From contig DLOZ01000025.1 of assembly GCA_002479765.1 (NCBI GenBank), forward strand, positions 1-64,000: a DNA stretch of 64,000 bases, given 5' to 3'. The notes under the pieces were generated by a model that did no database searches, was not told the DNA's origin, and saw only the letters and a program-made list of their open reading frames with translations. The position numbers and the translations under genes are program-made. Positions 50,624-59,377 of this stretch are shown in pieces; within the stretch, counting starts at the first letter, position 1, and each line of letters opens with the position of its first letter. This DNA comes from Sphingomonadales bacterium UBA7471 (GTDB taxonomy: Bacteria > Pseudomonadota > Alphaproteobacteria > Sphingomonadales > Sphingomonadaceae).

Positions 50624-51886
50624 TTATTTCAGCCAGTCGGGCACATGCTCGGCCGCAAGAATGGTCTCGGGCGAAATGCGTTCCGCCACCACCGCGAATT
50701 TATCGCCGTCGACGAGCACTTCGGGTACGAGACCGCGGCTGTTATAGGTGCTTGCCATCGTCGCGCCATAAGCGCCAGCGGTGCGAAATATCGCGAGGTC
50801 ATTGGCCTCCACGACATCGATTTCGCGGCCCATGGCAAAGGTATCGCCGGTTTCACAGACCGGGCCTACAATGTTGGCGGTCATTTTGCGGCCATTTGGT
50901 TCAACTGCGTCAAAATCATGCCACGCATCATATAGCGCGGGCCGGGCCAAGTCATTCATCGCGGCATCGACAATGGCAAAGGGTGCATTGCCCGATCCGG
51001 GCTTCACGCGAATAACGCGTGTCAGCAGGACGCCCGCGTTTCCGGCGATGACGCGGCCGGGTTCGAACATCAAACGCACGCCCCAGTCCTTGGTCACGCG
51101 CGCAACCATCGCGCCATATTCGGCAGGCTCAGGCGGATTGTCCCCGTCGCGATAGCGCACGCCAAGGCCGCCGCCCAAGTCAACATGGGTGACTTTATGG
51201 CCTTGGTCGCGCAGTTCCTGAATCAGGACGCCGACTTTTGTGAACGCGGTCTCCAGCGGCTCAAGGCTGGTCAACTGGCTACCGATATGTAGCGCAACGC
51301 CGCGCATATTCAGTCCCGGCAACGCATGTAAGCGGCCATAAATTTCCGTCGCGCGGTGAATACCGACGCCAAATTTATTGTCGGCTTTCCCCGTTGAAAT
51401 CTTGCCATGTGTTCCGGCGTCAACATCGGGATTGATACGCAGCACGGCGTTCGCTTGATAGTTCAATGCGTCCGCAAGCGTTGCAAGCTCGCGGCCTTCT
51501 TCTTCGGACTCGATATTGAATTGTCCAATATCTGCCTTCAATGCGCGGACGATTTCTTCGGCTGTTTTGCCAACGCCCGAAAATACAATGTCGTGTGCCG
51601 CGATGCCCGCAGCAAGTGCGCGGTCCATTTCGCCGCCCGACACAACATCTGCGCCATAGCCCTGGCGCGCGAGCACCTTCAGCACAGCCAAATTCGGGTT
51701 GGATTTGACGGCAAAAGCCAAATGCGGGTTATCAAGGCCCGACAATGCGTCGCGGAACACCTGGGCGTGCCGCTCCAGCGTTGCGCGTGAGTAGATATAG
51801 ACAGGTGTGCCCACCGCCGCCGCAATATCGGGCAGGGCGACATCTTCGGCGTGCAACACGCCATTTTTAAGGTCAAAATGGTTCAT
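50624..51886 (-). CDS. lysA: Diaminopimelate decarboxylase
   Basis: 420 residues, PLP-dependent fold-III decarboxylase. The PLP lysine is Lys61 in AFAVKSNPN. It has GADVVSGGE, IVFSGVGKT, the glycine-rich VDLGGGLGVRY, EPGRVIAGNAG and the C-terminal CETGDTFA and GAYG motifs. It makes lysine from meso-diaminopimelate. It lies downstream of argH and a small lipoprotein gene, on the same strand. Confidence 0.97.
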   Translation of the reverse strand: MNHFDLKNGVLHAEDVALPDIAAAVGTPVYIYSRATLERHAQVFRDALSGLDNPHLAFAVKSNPNLAVLKVLARQGYGADVVSGGEMDRALAAGIAAHDIVFSGVGKTAEEIVRALKADIGQFNIESEEEGRELATLADALNYQANAVLRINPDVDAGTHGKISTGKADNKFGVGIHRATEIYGRLHALPGLNMRGVALHIGSQLTSLEPLETAFTKVGVLIQELRDQGHKVTHVDLGGGLGVRYRDGDNPPEPAEYGAMVARVTKDWGVRLMFEPGRVIAGNAGVLLTRVIRVKPGSGNAPFAIVDAAMNDLARPALYDAWHDFDAVEPNGRKMTANIVGPVCETGDTFAMGREIDVVEANDLAIFRTAGAYGATMASTYNSRGLVPEVLVDGDKFAVVAERISPETILAAEHVPDWLK

Positions 51887-51898
51887 AGGATGGGATGC

Positions 51899-52204
51899 TT
51901 ATTTGGAAGGCGATTTTTCGGACGAATCGGTCTGTTCGGGATCAAACGGTTTGGGTTCTTGCCCCGGCGGAATGTCGAACGGATCATCTTCGCGCCGTTC
52001 GGACCGTTTCAGTAGCTCGTCGGTGCGCCCTGGCCGTGCCTGAACCGATGGGGTCGTGAGAATCTTCGCGCTTTGGTCGGTGGTCTGGCCATAAGCTTGC
52101 GGTGGCATGCTATTGCCCGTGCGGGGTTCCAGATCGCCCACTTTGCCGCAGCCCGCAACGCACAGGGCGATGCCAATGATGAAGCTAATGCGCGCCGGTT
52201 TCAT
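51899..52204 (-). CDS. Small lipoprotein (LptM/YifL-like context)
   Basis: 101 residues: a signal peptide with lipobox CVAGC at residues 15-19, the GKVGDLEP motif immediately after the lipidated Cys, then a long Pro/Asp/Glu-rich tail with no fold signal. In many Proteobacteria a small lipoprotein of this kind precedes lysA. The start overlaps the argH stop as ATGA. Confidence 0.78.
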   Translation of the reverse strand: MKPARISFIIGIALCVAGCGKVGDLEPRTGNSMPPQAYGQTTDQSAKILTTPSVQARPGRTDELLKRSERREDDPFDIPPGQEPKPFDPEQTDSSEKSPSK

Positions 52205-53571
52205 GCCTCAAGTTCCTTTTTGGCGGTCCTGATGGCTTCTTTTACGCGCATAGGTGCCGTCCCGCCAGCACTTGTCCGGCTGTTGACCGACCCTTCGATC
52301 GACAGATCGGGCAAATGGCAGCCAGATAGCGCAGGATTAATGGCAGAAAGATCGTCTACGGTGATGTCGGACAGGCTTATGCCACGCGCCTCACAGGATT
52401 TGACGACGCTGCCCGTGACATGATGTGCCTCGCGGAAGGGCATGCCACATGCGCGCACCAGCCAGTCGGCCAGATCGGTGGCGGTGGAAAAACCGCTCGC
52501 CGCCACCTCGCGCATGCGCTGCGTATTAAACGTTACATTGGCCACCATGCCCGTCATCGCGGCGATGGACAAAGCCATCAGGTCATATGCCTCAAACACC
52601 GGCGGTTTATCGTCCTGCATGTCTTTGGAATAAGCGAGCGGCAGTCCCTTCATGGTGATCATCAGGCTGTTCATGCAGCCAATGATCCGGCCGGCATGGC
52701 CGCGCACCAGTTCAGCCGCGTCTGGATTGCGCTTTTGCGGCATGATGGAGCTGCCTGTCGACCATGCATCGGGCAGGCTGATGAAACCATATGGTTGCGA
52801 CGCCCATATGATCATTTCCTCCGCCAAACGCGACAGATGTAGCGCCGTTTGCGCGGCAGCCGTGAGGAACTCCAGCGCGAAGTCGCGGTCGGACACAGCG
52901 TCCAGACTGTTCGCCATGGGGCCGTCAAAGCCAAGCGCTAATGCCGTCGCGGTGCGGTCAATGGGGAAGGATGTTCCCGCAAGTGCGGCCGCACCCAAGG
53001 GCGACTGGTTCAACCGGCTGCGGCAATCGGCAAAGCGGCTGCGGTCGCGCTTGGTCATTTCATAATAAGCCATCAAATGATGGCCAAGCGTAACGGGCTG
53101 GGCGACTTGCAAATGCGTAAATCCGGGCATGATGCTGTCGGCATGTTCTTCGGCACGTATCAGCAGCGCCGACTGGAATGCGCGCAGGCCCGCATCGATT
53201 TCATGGGTCGCATTGCGCACCCAAAGGCGGAAGTCGGTGGCGACCTGGTCATTGCGCGACCGCGCGGTGTGCAGCCGAGCCGCTGGCTCACCCACCAATG
53301 CACGTAACCGCGTTTCGGTGACCATATGAATGTCTTCAAGCGTGAGGTCTTCGGGCACGCCATTGGCTGCATATTCGGCGTAAATGCTATCGAGCCCGCT
53401 TTGGATCGCGGCATTGTCTGACGCCGTTATAATCCCGTTTGCAGCCAGCATATCGGCATGCGCTTTGCTGCCTGCAATGTCTTCCTGCCAAAGACGCTTG
53501 TCGAATGGGATGGAGGCATTTATCTCGCGCATGATAACGCCGGGGCCTTCGCCAAACCGGCCGCCCCACAT
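52201..53571 (-). CDS. argH: Argininosuccinate lyase
   Basis: 456 residues starting MWGGRFGEGPGVIM, with TARSRNDQVATDFRLW, PGFTHLQVAQPVTLGHH and the fumarase-family signature GSSIMPQKRNPD. It catalyses the last step of arginine synthesis. The chosen ATG at 53571 has no clear ribosome site and is only 16 bases from the divergent tlpA-like start. A longer in-frame N-terminus would overlap that gene and is not conserved. Confidence 0.95.
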   Translation of the reverse strand: MWGGRFGEGPGVIMREINASIPFDKRLWQEDIAGSKAHADMLAANGIITASDNAAIQSGLDSIYAEYAANGVPEDLTLEDIHMVTETRLRALVGEPAARLHTARSRNDQVATDFRLWVRNATHEIDAGLRAFQSALLIRAEEHADSIMPGFTHLQVAQPVTLGHHLMAYYEMTKRDRSRFADCRSRLNQSPLGAAALAGTSFPIDRTATALALGFDGPMANSLDAVSDRDFALEFLTAAAQTALHLSRLAEEMIIWASQPYGFISLPDAWSTGSSIMPQKRNPDAAELVRGHAGRIIGCMNSLMITMKGLPLAYSKDMQDDKPPVFEAYDLMALSIAAMTGMVANVTFNTQRMREVAASGFSTATDLADWLVRACGMPFREAHHVTGSVVKSCEARGISLSDITVDDLSAINPALSGCHLPDLSIEGSVNSRTSAGGTAPMRVKEAIRTAKKELEA

Positions 53572-53587
53572 GCTATTGGAATCAGAG

Positions 53588-54181
53588 ATGCGCTTTGTAA
53601 TTGCCTTAATCCTTTTCGTGCTGGCTGGGTGCGATAAAGAAAGCCAACCCAAGGGGCAAGCGCAACCCGCATCCACCGCCAAGGCAGGGGCGTCTGACAA
53701 AGCCGAAATCGCCCTTGAAAGCGCCAATGGTATGCGCGCCACGCTCAGTTACAATTTTGCAGGTCAAAAAGCGCCATCGGCGCCTTTTGCCGATGCGCAG
53801 GGTCAGGATGTCAGCCTTGCCGATTTTGAAGGCAAGCCGCTATTGCTCAACATCTGGGCAACTTGGTGCGCACCCTGCAAAGCGGAAATGCCCACGCTGG
53901 ATAAGCTGGCAAAGCTGGAAAAAGGCCGCATGCACGTGATTGCCGTGTCGCAAGACCTTGAAGGGCGCGCACCTGTTGTCGCCTTTTTCACGGAAACTGG
54001 GGTCAAGAATTTGGTGCCTTATACTGATGCTGACAATGCACTGCTGACGGCGTTCAACAACGCGATCGCGCTGCCGACCACCATATTATATGACAGTGAT
54101 GGCAAAGAAGTGTGGCGCGTGGCAGGCGGTGTGGAATGGGATGATGCCGAAATGGCAAAGCTGCTGCGCGCAGCCGATTAA
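53588..54181 (+). CDS. TlpA-like thioredoxin-fold lipoprotein
   Basis: 197 residues with lipobox LILFVLAGC, a 60-residue linker and a TlpA/ResA-type thioredoxin domain: the redox motif WCAPCK in LLNIWATWCAPCKAEMP, IAVSQDLEG, and the cis-Pro loop ALPTTILYD. It is a periplasmic disulfide reductant anchored by lipid. It starts divergently from argH. Confidence 0.93.
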   Translation: MRFVIALILFVLAGCDKESQPKGQAQPASTAKAGASDKAEIALESANGMRATLSYNFAGQKAPSAPFADAQGQDVSLADFEGKPLLLNIWATWCAPCKAEMPTLDKLAKLEKGRMHVIAVSQDLEGRAPVVAFFTETGVKNLVPYTDADNALLTAFNNAIALPTTILYDSDGKEVWRVAGGVEWDDAEMAKLLRAAD

Positions 54182-54188
54182 TCTGCTT

Positions 54189-54398
54189 TTACATCAATAT
54201 GCGGCGGATACGCTGCTTTTCGGTTTTTCGCACAGGCAGTGATTCGGTCAGTGGCCGCACGACCACATGTCGGTGCCGGGGATCATTGCAATTGGTGATT
54301 TCCGCTTGCTCGGTTTCCCGGGCGAACGCTGTGTCGGGCAAAAATCCTGCCGACAATATGACGATGCCTGTGCCCAATGTTGAAAAAAGTCCCCGCAT
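54189..54398 (-). CDS. Small secreted protein of unknown function
   Basis: 69 residues from the ATG at 54398: a signal peptide (FSTLGTGIVILSAGFLPDTAFA), then a short basic tail with NCNDPRHRHVVVRPL. An in-frame ATG at 54458 would give 89 residues but spoils the signal peptide. No ribosome site is convincing. It converges with the TlpA-like gene. Possibly real, function unknown. Confidence 0.5.
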   Translation of the reverse strand: MRGLFSTLGTGIVILSAGFLPDTAFARETEQAEITNCNDPRHRHVVVRPLTESLPVRKTEKQRIRRILM

Positions 54399-54490
54399 GG
54401 CGGCAAAATGCCAGCAGAAACGTTTATGAACGATGAATGGAAAAAGGGTGTCCTGCATTTTTGGTGCCTCGAACGGCCATTGTCCAAAAA

Positions 54491-54566
54491 TGGTGGGCGC
54501 TAACGGGCTCGAACCGCTGACCCTCTCGGTGTAAACGAGATGCTCTACCAACTGAGCTAAGCGCCC
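54491..54566 (-). tRNA. tRNA-Val (TAC)
   Basis: A 76-base cloverleaf on the minus strand: acceptor GGGCGCT pairs with AGCGCCC, D-loop GCTCAGTTGGTAGAGC, anticodon loop with TAC flanked by CTCG/CGAG, T arm GGTTCGAGCC, encoded CCA. Confidence 0.96.
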
Positions 54567-54617
54567 CACTACGGGAAGCGCGCCTTTGCCAAAGCGTTTT
54601 GGATTTTGCAAGCCTAA

Positions 54618-55550
54618 TCAGATAATCGGAGCGGAACTGATGCCGATTGCGACAAAATAATCGTCCAGCTTGGCAGATGTTTCGTCCGACAGTTCAATGA
54701 AAACCCGCCGTGCATCGGCTGGATCCTGACGCCGGACGAGCATGCCGCTGTCGGTCATTGCGGTAATCCATCGCAATGCAGTCGTCGGCGGAACCGCAGC
54801 GGCGATACACAGGCTGGAAACCGACACATGCTGCCCTTCTTGCGCGGCAGCCTTTAGGTCCAGCAAGATATCCCAGGCCGGGTCCGCGAACAGATCAGGT
54901 GGAAAAAATCGCTCCCGCATACGACGCAGCTTGATGATCTCGCGCAGGGTTTGGGTGTCTATCGGTTCCGCGCGCAGAGCATTGGCGGATGGAAATCCCT
55001 GAAACCCACCCAATGGCGCTGGCCGAAAGGACATAGCTTTGTCGGATACCGATGTTTTGCGTTCCGAATCGGCCATGCGGGCAAGGGTGCGGGCAAATTC
55101 TGCAAGCTCGTCGCTGATTCGGTGCAGCGATCCGAATGGGACATCACGGTTCGTGTCATGCAGTCGGTCCATTTCGCCCCGTCCAAACGCCCCCGCCAAA
55201 ATCGGCATCGCCTCAATGTAGTCAGCGTCGACGAAAAAATGGCACTGGCCTTGCGGAAGCGCTGCATAAGCGTCCTCGAGCCCATCCATATTGGTCCACA
55301 CCAACGCAGTGCTCCGATGCATTTGAAGATACCGTGATATGCGCGCCAAGAAATCTTCCGGTATATCCATTTTGGACGTAAAATGGACCAAAATGAAATC
55401 CGTCCGCTGTGTATCGTCCATCACCAGCGCGGTGCAGCCCATTACGGACAATAATCGCTTGAGTTCAGCGACGCGTTGCGCCGTGCCGCCGACGATCATG
55501 GCCGTGCGGCCATTGATGCTAGAACCGAAGGTGGACGGGGGTTTTGCCAT
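54618..55550 (-). CDS. Winged-helix DNA-binding protein with receiver-like N-terminal domain
   Basis: 310 residues. The C-terminal third (from about 220) is a MarR-like winged helix: FADPAWDILLDLKAAAQEGQHVSVSSLCIAAAVPPTTALRWITAMTDSGMLVRRQDPADARRVFIELSD. The N-terminal part (NGRTAMIVGGTAQRVAELKRLLSVMGC) looks like a response-regulator-type Rossmann domain, but I see no clear phosphorylatable Asp, so it may be a degenerate receiver. It is probably a transcription regulator; targets are unknown. I chose the ATG at 55550, which has GGGAG nine bases upstream; the longer frame to 55619 lacks support. Confidence 0.8.
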   Translation of the reverse strand: MAKPPSTFGSSINGRTAMIVGGTAQRVAELKRLLSVMGCTALVMDDTQRTDFILVHFTSKMDIPEDFLARISRYLQMHRSTALVWTNMDGLEDAYAALPQGQCHFFVDADYIEAMPILAGAFGRGEMDRLHDTNRDVPFGSLHRISDELAEFARTLARMADSERKTSVSDKAMSFRPAPLGGFQGFPSANALRAEPIDTQTLREIIKLRRMRERFFPPDLFADPAWDILLDLKAAAQEGQHVSVSSLCIAAAVPPTTALRWITAMTDSGMLVRRQDPADARRVFIELSDETSAKLDDYFVAIGISSAPII

Positions 55551-55751
55551 ATATATTCTCCCAGAAATGCGATTACGGGCCTCACGTCGCGAAGGCACGA
55601 TGTTTGAGGTGCGCGCCATGTACAATTTATATCCATTTTGGAAGTAACAGTTTTGGCCGACGGGTTGTTTGCAAGACGCCCGTGATGCGCTAATCCCCCT
55701 GCCCATTGCGCCTGGGCATACGGGCCGCAAAATGCAGAGGAGCATATTTAG

Positions 55752-57887
55752 GTGAAAACGGGAAAAATCATGTTGAGCGCAGCGGCGCTTTTATTGTCAG
55801 GAGTTGCGATGACGGCGGTTGCACAAGCGAAAGAAATGAAGTCCGGCCAATCGGCCAGCGACCCCGTGTTGCTTCAAGAATGGACCGGTCCCTATGAAGG
55901 CGTGCCGCCATGGGACAAGGTTAAAGTTGCGGACTTCCCGGCCGCGTTTCAGGCCGCGATGCAGGCATCAAAGGCCGAGTTTGAAGCCATGCTCGCAAAG
56001 CCCGAAGCCATCACGTTCGACAACACCATTACCGCCAGCGAACTGTCCGGCGAAAAAATCGGCCGGCTGTTTTCGATCTGGGGTGTGCATTCATCGAACC
56101 TGTCGAACCCTGAAGTCCGTAAAATTCAGGCGGAATGGGAACCAAAGGTCAGTGCGTTCTTCTCCGAACTTTCGCTGGATGCCCGTTATTTTCAGCGCGT
56201 CAAATATCTCTACGACCAGCGCGCGAATCTTGGCCTAGATGCCAAGCAAATGCGGCTGTTGGAACGGACCTATGACGGTCTGGTCCGCAATGGCGCGATG
56301 CTCGATGCGGCCAAGAAAGCGCAGGTCATCCGCATAGAAACCGACCTTGCCAAGAAATTCTCCGCTTTCTCCGAAAAGGTTCTGGCGGATGAAGAAACCT
56401 TCATCCTCATAACCGACCCGGCGGACCTTGCGGGCCTGCCCGAAAGCTATGTCGCGGCGATTCAGGCTGCGGCCAAGGCAAAGGGCCAGACCGGCTGGGC
56501 GGTCGTGAACACCCGCTCTGCCGTTCAACCGTTCCTTGAAAATTCAACGCGGCGCGATTTGCGTGAAAAGGTCTGGCGTGCGTTCACGATGCGCGGTGAT
56601 AACCAGAATGCGAACGACACCAACGCAACGATCGCCGAAATATTGAAATTGCGTCAGCAGCGTGCCGAAATATTGGGCTTTCCGACCCATGCCCATTACC
56701 GCATGGCCGACACGATGGCGAAGGACCCGAACAAGGCGATGGACCTGATGATGAAGGTCTGGCCTGCTGCTGTTGCCCGCGTCAAAGAAGAAGTGGCCGA
56801 CATGCAGGCGATCGCCAATGATGACAACATCATCATCGAGCCATGGGATTATCGTTTTTACGCCGAAAAGGTGCGCAAGGCGAAATATGACCTCGATCAG
56901 GAAGCCATTAAACCTTATTTCCAGCTGGATAATATGGTCGCCGCGATGTTCGACGCCGCGGGCAAGCTATATGGTCTGACGTTCACCGAAAACACGGGCA
57001 CAGTCCCTGTGTTCGAACCCAAGGTACGGACATTTGAGGTTAAGCGCGATGGCAAGGTCATTGGCCTGTTCTACCTCGACAATTTCGCGCGCGCCGGCAA
57101 GCGTTCGGGCGCGTGGATGACCACCTATCGCAGCCAGCACAAATTGGGCGGCAAGAATGACATCGTGCTTGCATCAAACAACAACAACTTCGTGCCCGGC
57201 GCCGATGGCGTGCCCACGCTGATCAGCATTGATGACGCGTCGACCTTGTTCCACGAATTCGGTCACGCCATTCATTATCTGAACTACGACATCACATGGC
57301 CGGGCCTTGGGGGCACGCCGCGCGACTTTGTGGAATATCCAAGCCAGGTGAATGAAAACTGGTTGCTCACGCCTTATGTGCTCAACACTTATGCCAAGCA
57401 TTATAAAACAGGGGAGCCAATCCCGGCAGCCTTGGTCGAAAAAATCCGCGCGAGTGATACGTTCAACCAAGGCTTTTCGACCGTAGAATATCTGTCGAGC
57501 GCCATTTTGGATATGAAGCTGCATAACCGCAGCGAACCCGTCACCGATCCGCGCGCATTTGAACGCGATACGCTCGCCGAAATTGGCATGCCGAAGGAAA
57601 TGGCGATGCGCCATCGCCTGCCGCAGTTTAACCACCTGTTTGCCGACGATGGCTATTCGGCGGGTTATTACAGCTATCTCTGGTCCGAAACGATGGATGC
57701 CGACACATGGGCGGCCTTCACCGAAAAGGGCGATGTCTGGGACAAGGAAACAGCGGAGCGGTTCCGGTCGATGTTGCTGGCAACGGGCAATGAAACCGAC
57801 CGGATCGAAGCCTATCGCGCATTCCGTGGTCGGGATCCGGATGTGAAATATATCATGAAAAAGCGCGGTTTCCCGACCGGCGAATAA
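55752..57887 (+). CDS. dcp: M3 family metallopeptidase (peptidyl-dipeptidase Dcp type)
   Basis: 711 residues with a signal peptide (LLLSGVAMTAVAQA). The zinc motif is His501-Glu-Phe-Gly-His505 in LFHEFGHAIHYL. YRSQHKLGG is upstream, and the C-terminal FNHLFADDGYSAGYYSYLWSETMDADTW follows the Dcp/thimet pattern. It is a probable periplasmic dipeptidyl-carboxypeptidase. The start is GTG at 55752 with AGGAG nine bases upstream; the ATG at 55770 is too far from it. Confidence 0.93.
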   Translation: MKTGKIMLSAAALLLSGVAMTAVAQAKEMKSGQSASDPVLLQEWTGPYEGVPPWDKVKVADFPAAFQAAMQASKAEFEAMLAKPEAITFDNTITASELSGEKIGRLFSIWGVHSSNLSNPEVRKIQAEWEPKVSAFFSELSLDARYFQRVKYLYDQRANLGLDAKQMRLLERTYDGLVRNGAMLDAAKKAQVIRIETDLAKKFSAFSEKVLADEETFILITDPADLAGLPESYVAAIQAAAKAKGQTGWAVVNTRSAVQPFLENSTRRDLREKVWRAFTMRGDNQNANDTNATIAEILKLRQQRAEILGFPTHAHYRMADTMAKDPNKAMDLMMKVWPAAVARVKEEVADMQAIANDDNIIIEPWDYRFYAEKVRKAKYDLDQEAIKPYFQLDNMVAAMFDAAGKLYGLTFTENTGTVPVFEPKVRTFEVKRDGKVIGLFYLDNFARAGKRSGAWMTTYRSQHKLGGKNDIVLASNNNNFVPGADGVPTLISIDDASTLFHEFGHAIHYLNYDITWPGLGGTPRDFVEYPSQVNENWLLTPYVLNTYAKHYKTGEPIPAALVEKIRASDTFNQGFSTVEYLSSAILDMKLHNRSEPVTDPRAFERDTLAEIGMPKEMAMRHRLPQFNHLFADDGYSAGYYSYLWSETMDADTWAAFTEKGDVWDKETAERFRSMLLATGNETDRIEAYRAFRGRDPDVKYIMKKRGFPTGE

Positions 57888-57904
57888 CGCTTTTTTCAGA
57901 TTAA

Positions 57905-57947
57905 AAAGGGGGGCTGCACAGGCGAAAATATGCGCAGCCCTTTTTTG
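57905..57947 (+). terminator. Terminator after the M3 peptidase gene
   Basis: GGGCTGC pairs with GCAGCCC over a loop containing GGCGAAAATA, followed by six T residues; a strong intrinsic terminator. Confidence 0.85.
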
Positions 57948-57963
57948 TTGCATCTCATCTAAA

Positions 57964-57984
57964 ATGATATAAATATGATATCAT
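57964..57984 (+). promoter_or_regulatory. Palindromic operator candidate upstream of the SPFH operon
   Basis: The perfect palindrome ATGATATCAT (57975-57984) is preceded at an 11-base step by a further ATGATAT (57964-57970). It lies between the M3 terminator and the SPFH ribosome site, where a repressor would act. Ribbon-helix-helix proteins typically bind such short repeats, and the operon encodes one; the pairing is inference. Confidence 0.5.
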
Positions 57985-58002
57985 CTTTTTAGGGAGATTA
58001 TG

Positions 58003-58902
58003 ATGAGCGATGATTTTGCAAACAATCTGACTGCGAGCCGCGAAGCCGGCGCGCGCAGCTTTAATGGCTATGTAATGCTGCTCGTTCTTTTGGTGAGCAT
58101 GTTGTGGTTTGGTTGGGCGATGTCGAGTGTGATACCCGACCAGCCGGATGCAGATTTCCTTGGCATGGGGTTAAGCATCGCCGTTTTCGTTTTCGTCTCT
58201 AGCGGCTTTTACATGCTTCAACCCAATCAGGGCGTCGCGCTGACATTGTTCGGCGCATATAAGGGCACGGACCGGAACGAAGGCTTGCGCTGGACTTGGC
58301 CCTGGATCGGCAAGGCCAAGATATCGCTGCGTGCGAACAACCTGATTTCGGAAAAGATTAAAGTAAACGACTTGCGCGGTAACCCCATTGAGATGGCGGC
58401 GCAGGTTGTGTGGCGCGTGACGGACACGGCGCAAGCGTTGTTCGATGTGGATGATTATAAGGCGTTCGTGCTCGCCCAGATCGAGGCAGCGGTCCGTACC
58501 ATTGGCGCACGCTATCCATATGATGACTTCACGCATCAGGAAGTGACGCTGCGCGGTAATCATGACCAAGTCGGTGACGAATTGCGGCTGGAGTTGATGG
58601 AGCGCTTGCGCGTTGCAGGCATCACCGTTGATGAATGTGGCTTCACCCATTTGGCCTATGCGCAGGAAATTGCTGGCGCCATGCTCCGTCGCCAACAGGC
58701 CGAGGCAGTGGTCGCCGCGCGCAAGACCTTGGTTGAGGGCGCCGTCGGCATGGTCGAAATGGCGCTGGAGATGCTGTCGGCGAAAAATGTCGTCGAGTTG
58801 GACGACGAACGCCGCGCCGCCATGGTTTCCAACCTCATGGTTGTTCTATGTGGTGAGCGTGATACGCAACCTGTGGTCAACACCGGTACATTGTACAGCT
58901 AG
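58003..58902 (+). CDS. SPFH/Band 7 domain membrane protein
   Basis: About 299 residues: two N-terminal membrane helices (VMLLVLLVSMLWFGWAM and LSIAVFVFVSSGFYM), then the SPFH domain beginning VLQPNQGVALTLFGAYKGT and including LRANNLISEKIKVNDLRGNPIEMAAQVVWRVTD and ELRLELMERLRVAGITVDECGFTHLAYAQEIAGAMLRRQQAEAVV. SPFH proteins form membrane microdomain scaffolds. The ATG at 58003 is best placed after GGGAG. It is the first gene of a three-gene operon. Confidence 0.92.
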   Translation: MSDDFANNLTASREAGARSFNGYVMLLVLLVSMLWFGWAMSSVIPDQPDADFLGMGLSIAVFVFVSSGFYMLQPNQGVALTLFGAYKGTDRNEGLRWTWPWIGKAKISLRANNLISEKIKVNDLRGNPIEMAAQVVWRVTDTAQALFDVDDYKAFVLAQIEAAVRTIGARYPYDDFTHQEVTLRGNHDQVGDELRLELMERLRVAGITVDECGFTHLAYAQEIAGAMLRRQQAEAVVAARKTLVEGAVGMVEMALEMLSAKNVVELDDERRAAMVSNLMVVLCGERDTQPVVNTGTLYS

Positions 58903-58911
58903 GCCAGCTGC

Positions 58912-59112
58912 GTGTCCGCTCCGTCCAAAAAGGCTTTCCCGCTCCGTCTCGATCCAGCGCTTTTCGCCGCGGTCGAGCGGTGCGCAGCCGCGGATTTCCG
59001 GAGCGCGAATGCCGAAATTGAAGTATTGCTGCGCGAAGCGTTGGCCAAGCGCGGGGTGAAGGTTGGCGTGAGCGAGATGCCCAAACGCGGGCGTCCGCCA
59101 AAGGAGATGTGA
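58912..59112 (+). CDS. Arc-type ribbon-helix-helix DNA-binding protein
   Basis: 66 residues with one RHH unit: the strand FPLRLDPALF followed by helices AAVERCAAADF and SANAEIEVLLREALAKRG, then a basic tail (PKRGRPPK). It resembles the small Arc family proteins often encoded after SPFH genes and may repress its own operon. The start is a GTG nine bases after the SPFH stop, with only a weak ribosome site. Confidence 0.85.
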   Translation: MSAPSKKAFPLRLDPALFAAVERCAAADFRSANAEIEVLLREALAKRGVKVGVSEMPKRGRPPKEM

Positions 59113-59113
59113 G

Positions 59114-59374
59114 ATGCTCGGTTTATTCTTCGGCAAAGAACCTTGGTTTCGGGCGAAACGTTTCGGCTATGGCGCTGGCCTGCCGTTCAAGTGGCAGGGA
59201 TGGGCCGTGCTCGGCGTTTATCTTATGGCGATGATTGGCTTGGCGCTGCTTGCGGATAATGAAAAAGCGATACCCACAATAGTGACGGTCGCGCTCATGT
59301 TGATCATTACCGGCATTTTCGTCGTCATCGTCCGCAACCACACCGAGGGCGGCTGGAAATGGCGCGGACTTTAA
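59114..59374 (+). CDS. Small two-helix membrane protein
   Basis: 86 residues with membrane helices WAVLGVYLMAMIGLALLA and IVTVALMLIITGIFVVIV, and short polar ends. It starts one base after the RHH gene stop with AAGGAG in front, so it is translationally linked. The function is unknown; the SPFH context suggests a partner of the SPFH protein. Confidence 0.85.
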   Translation: MLGLFFGKEPWFRAKRFGYGAGLPFKWQGWAVLGVYLMAMIGLALLADNEKAIPTIVTVALMLIITGIFVVIVRNHTEGGWKWRGL

Positions 59375-59377
59375 GGG

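Noticed and set aside
54399..54611. N-terminal extension of the small secreted protein through tRNA-Val
   Set aside because: The extension is a translation of the tRNA sequence and removes the signal peptide.
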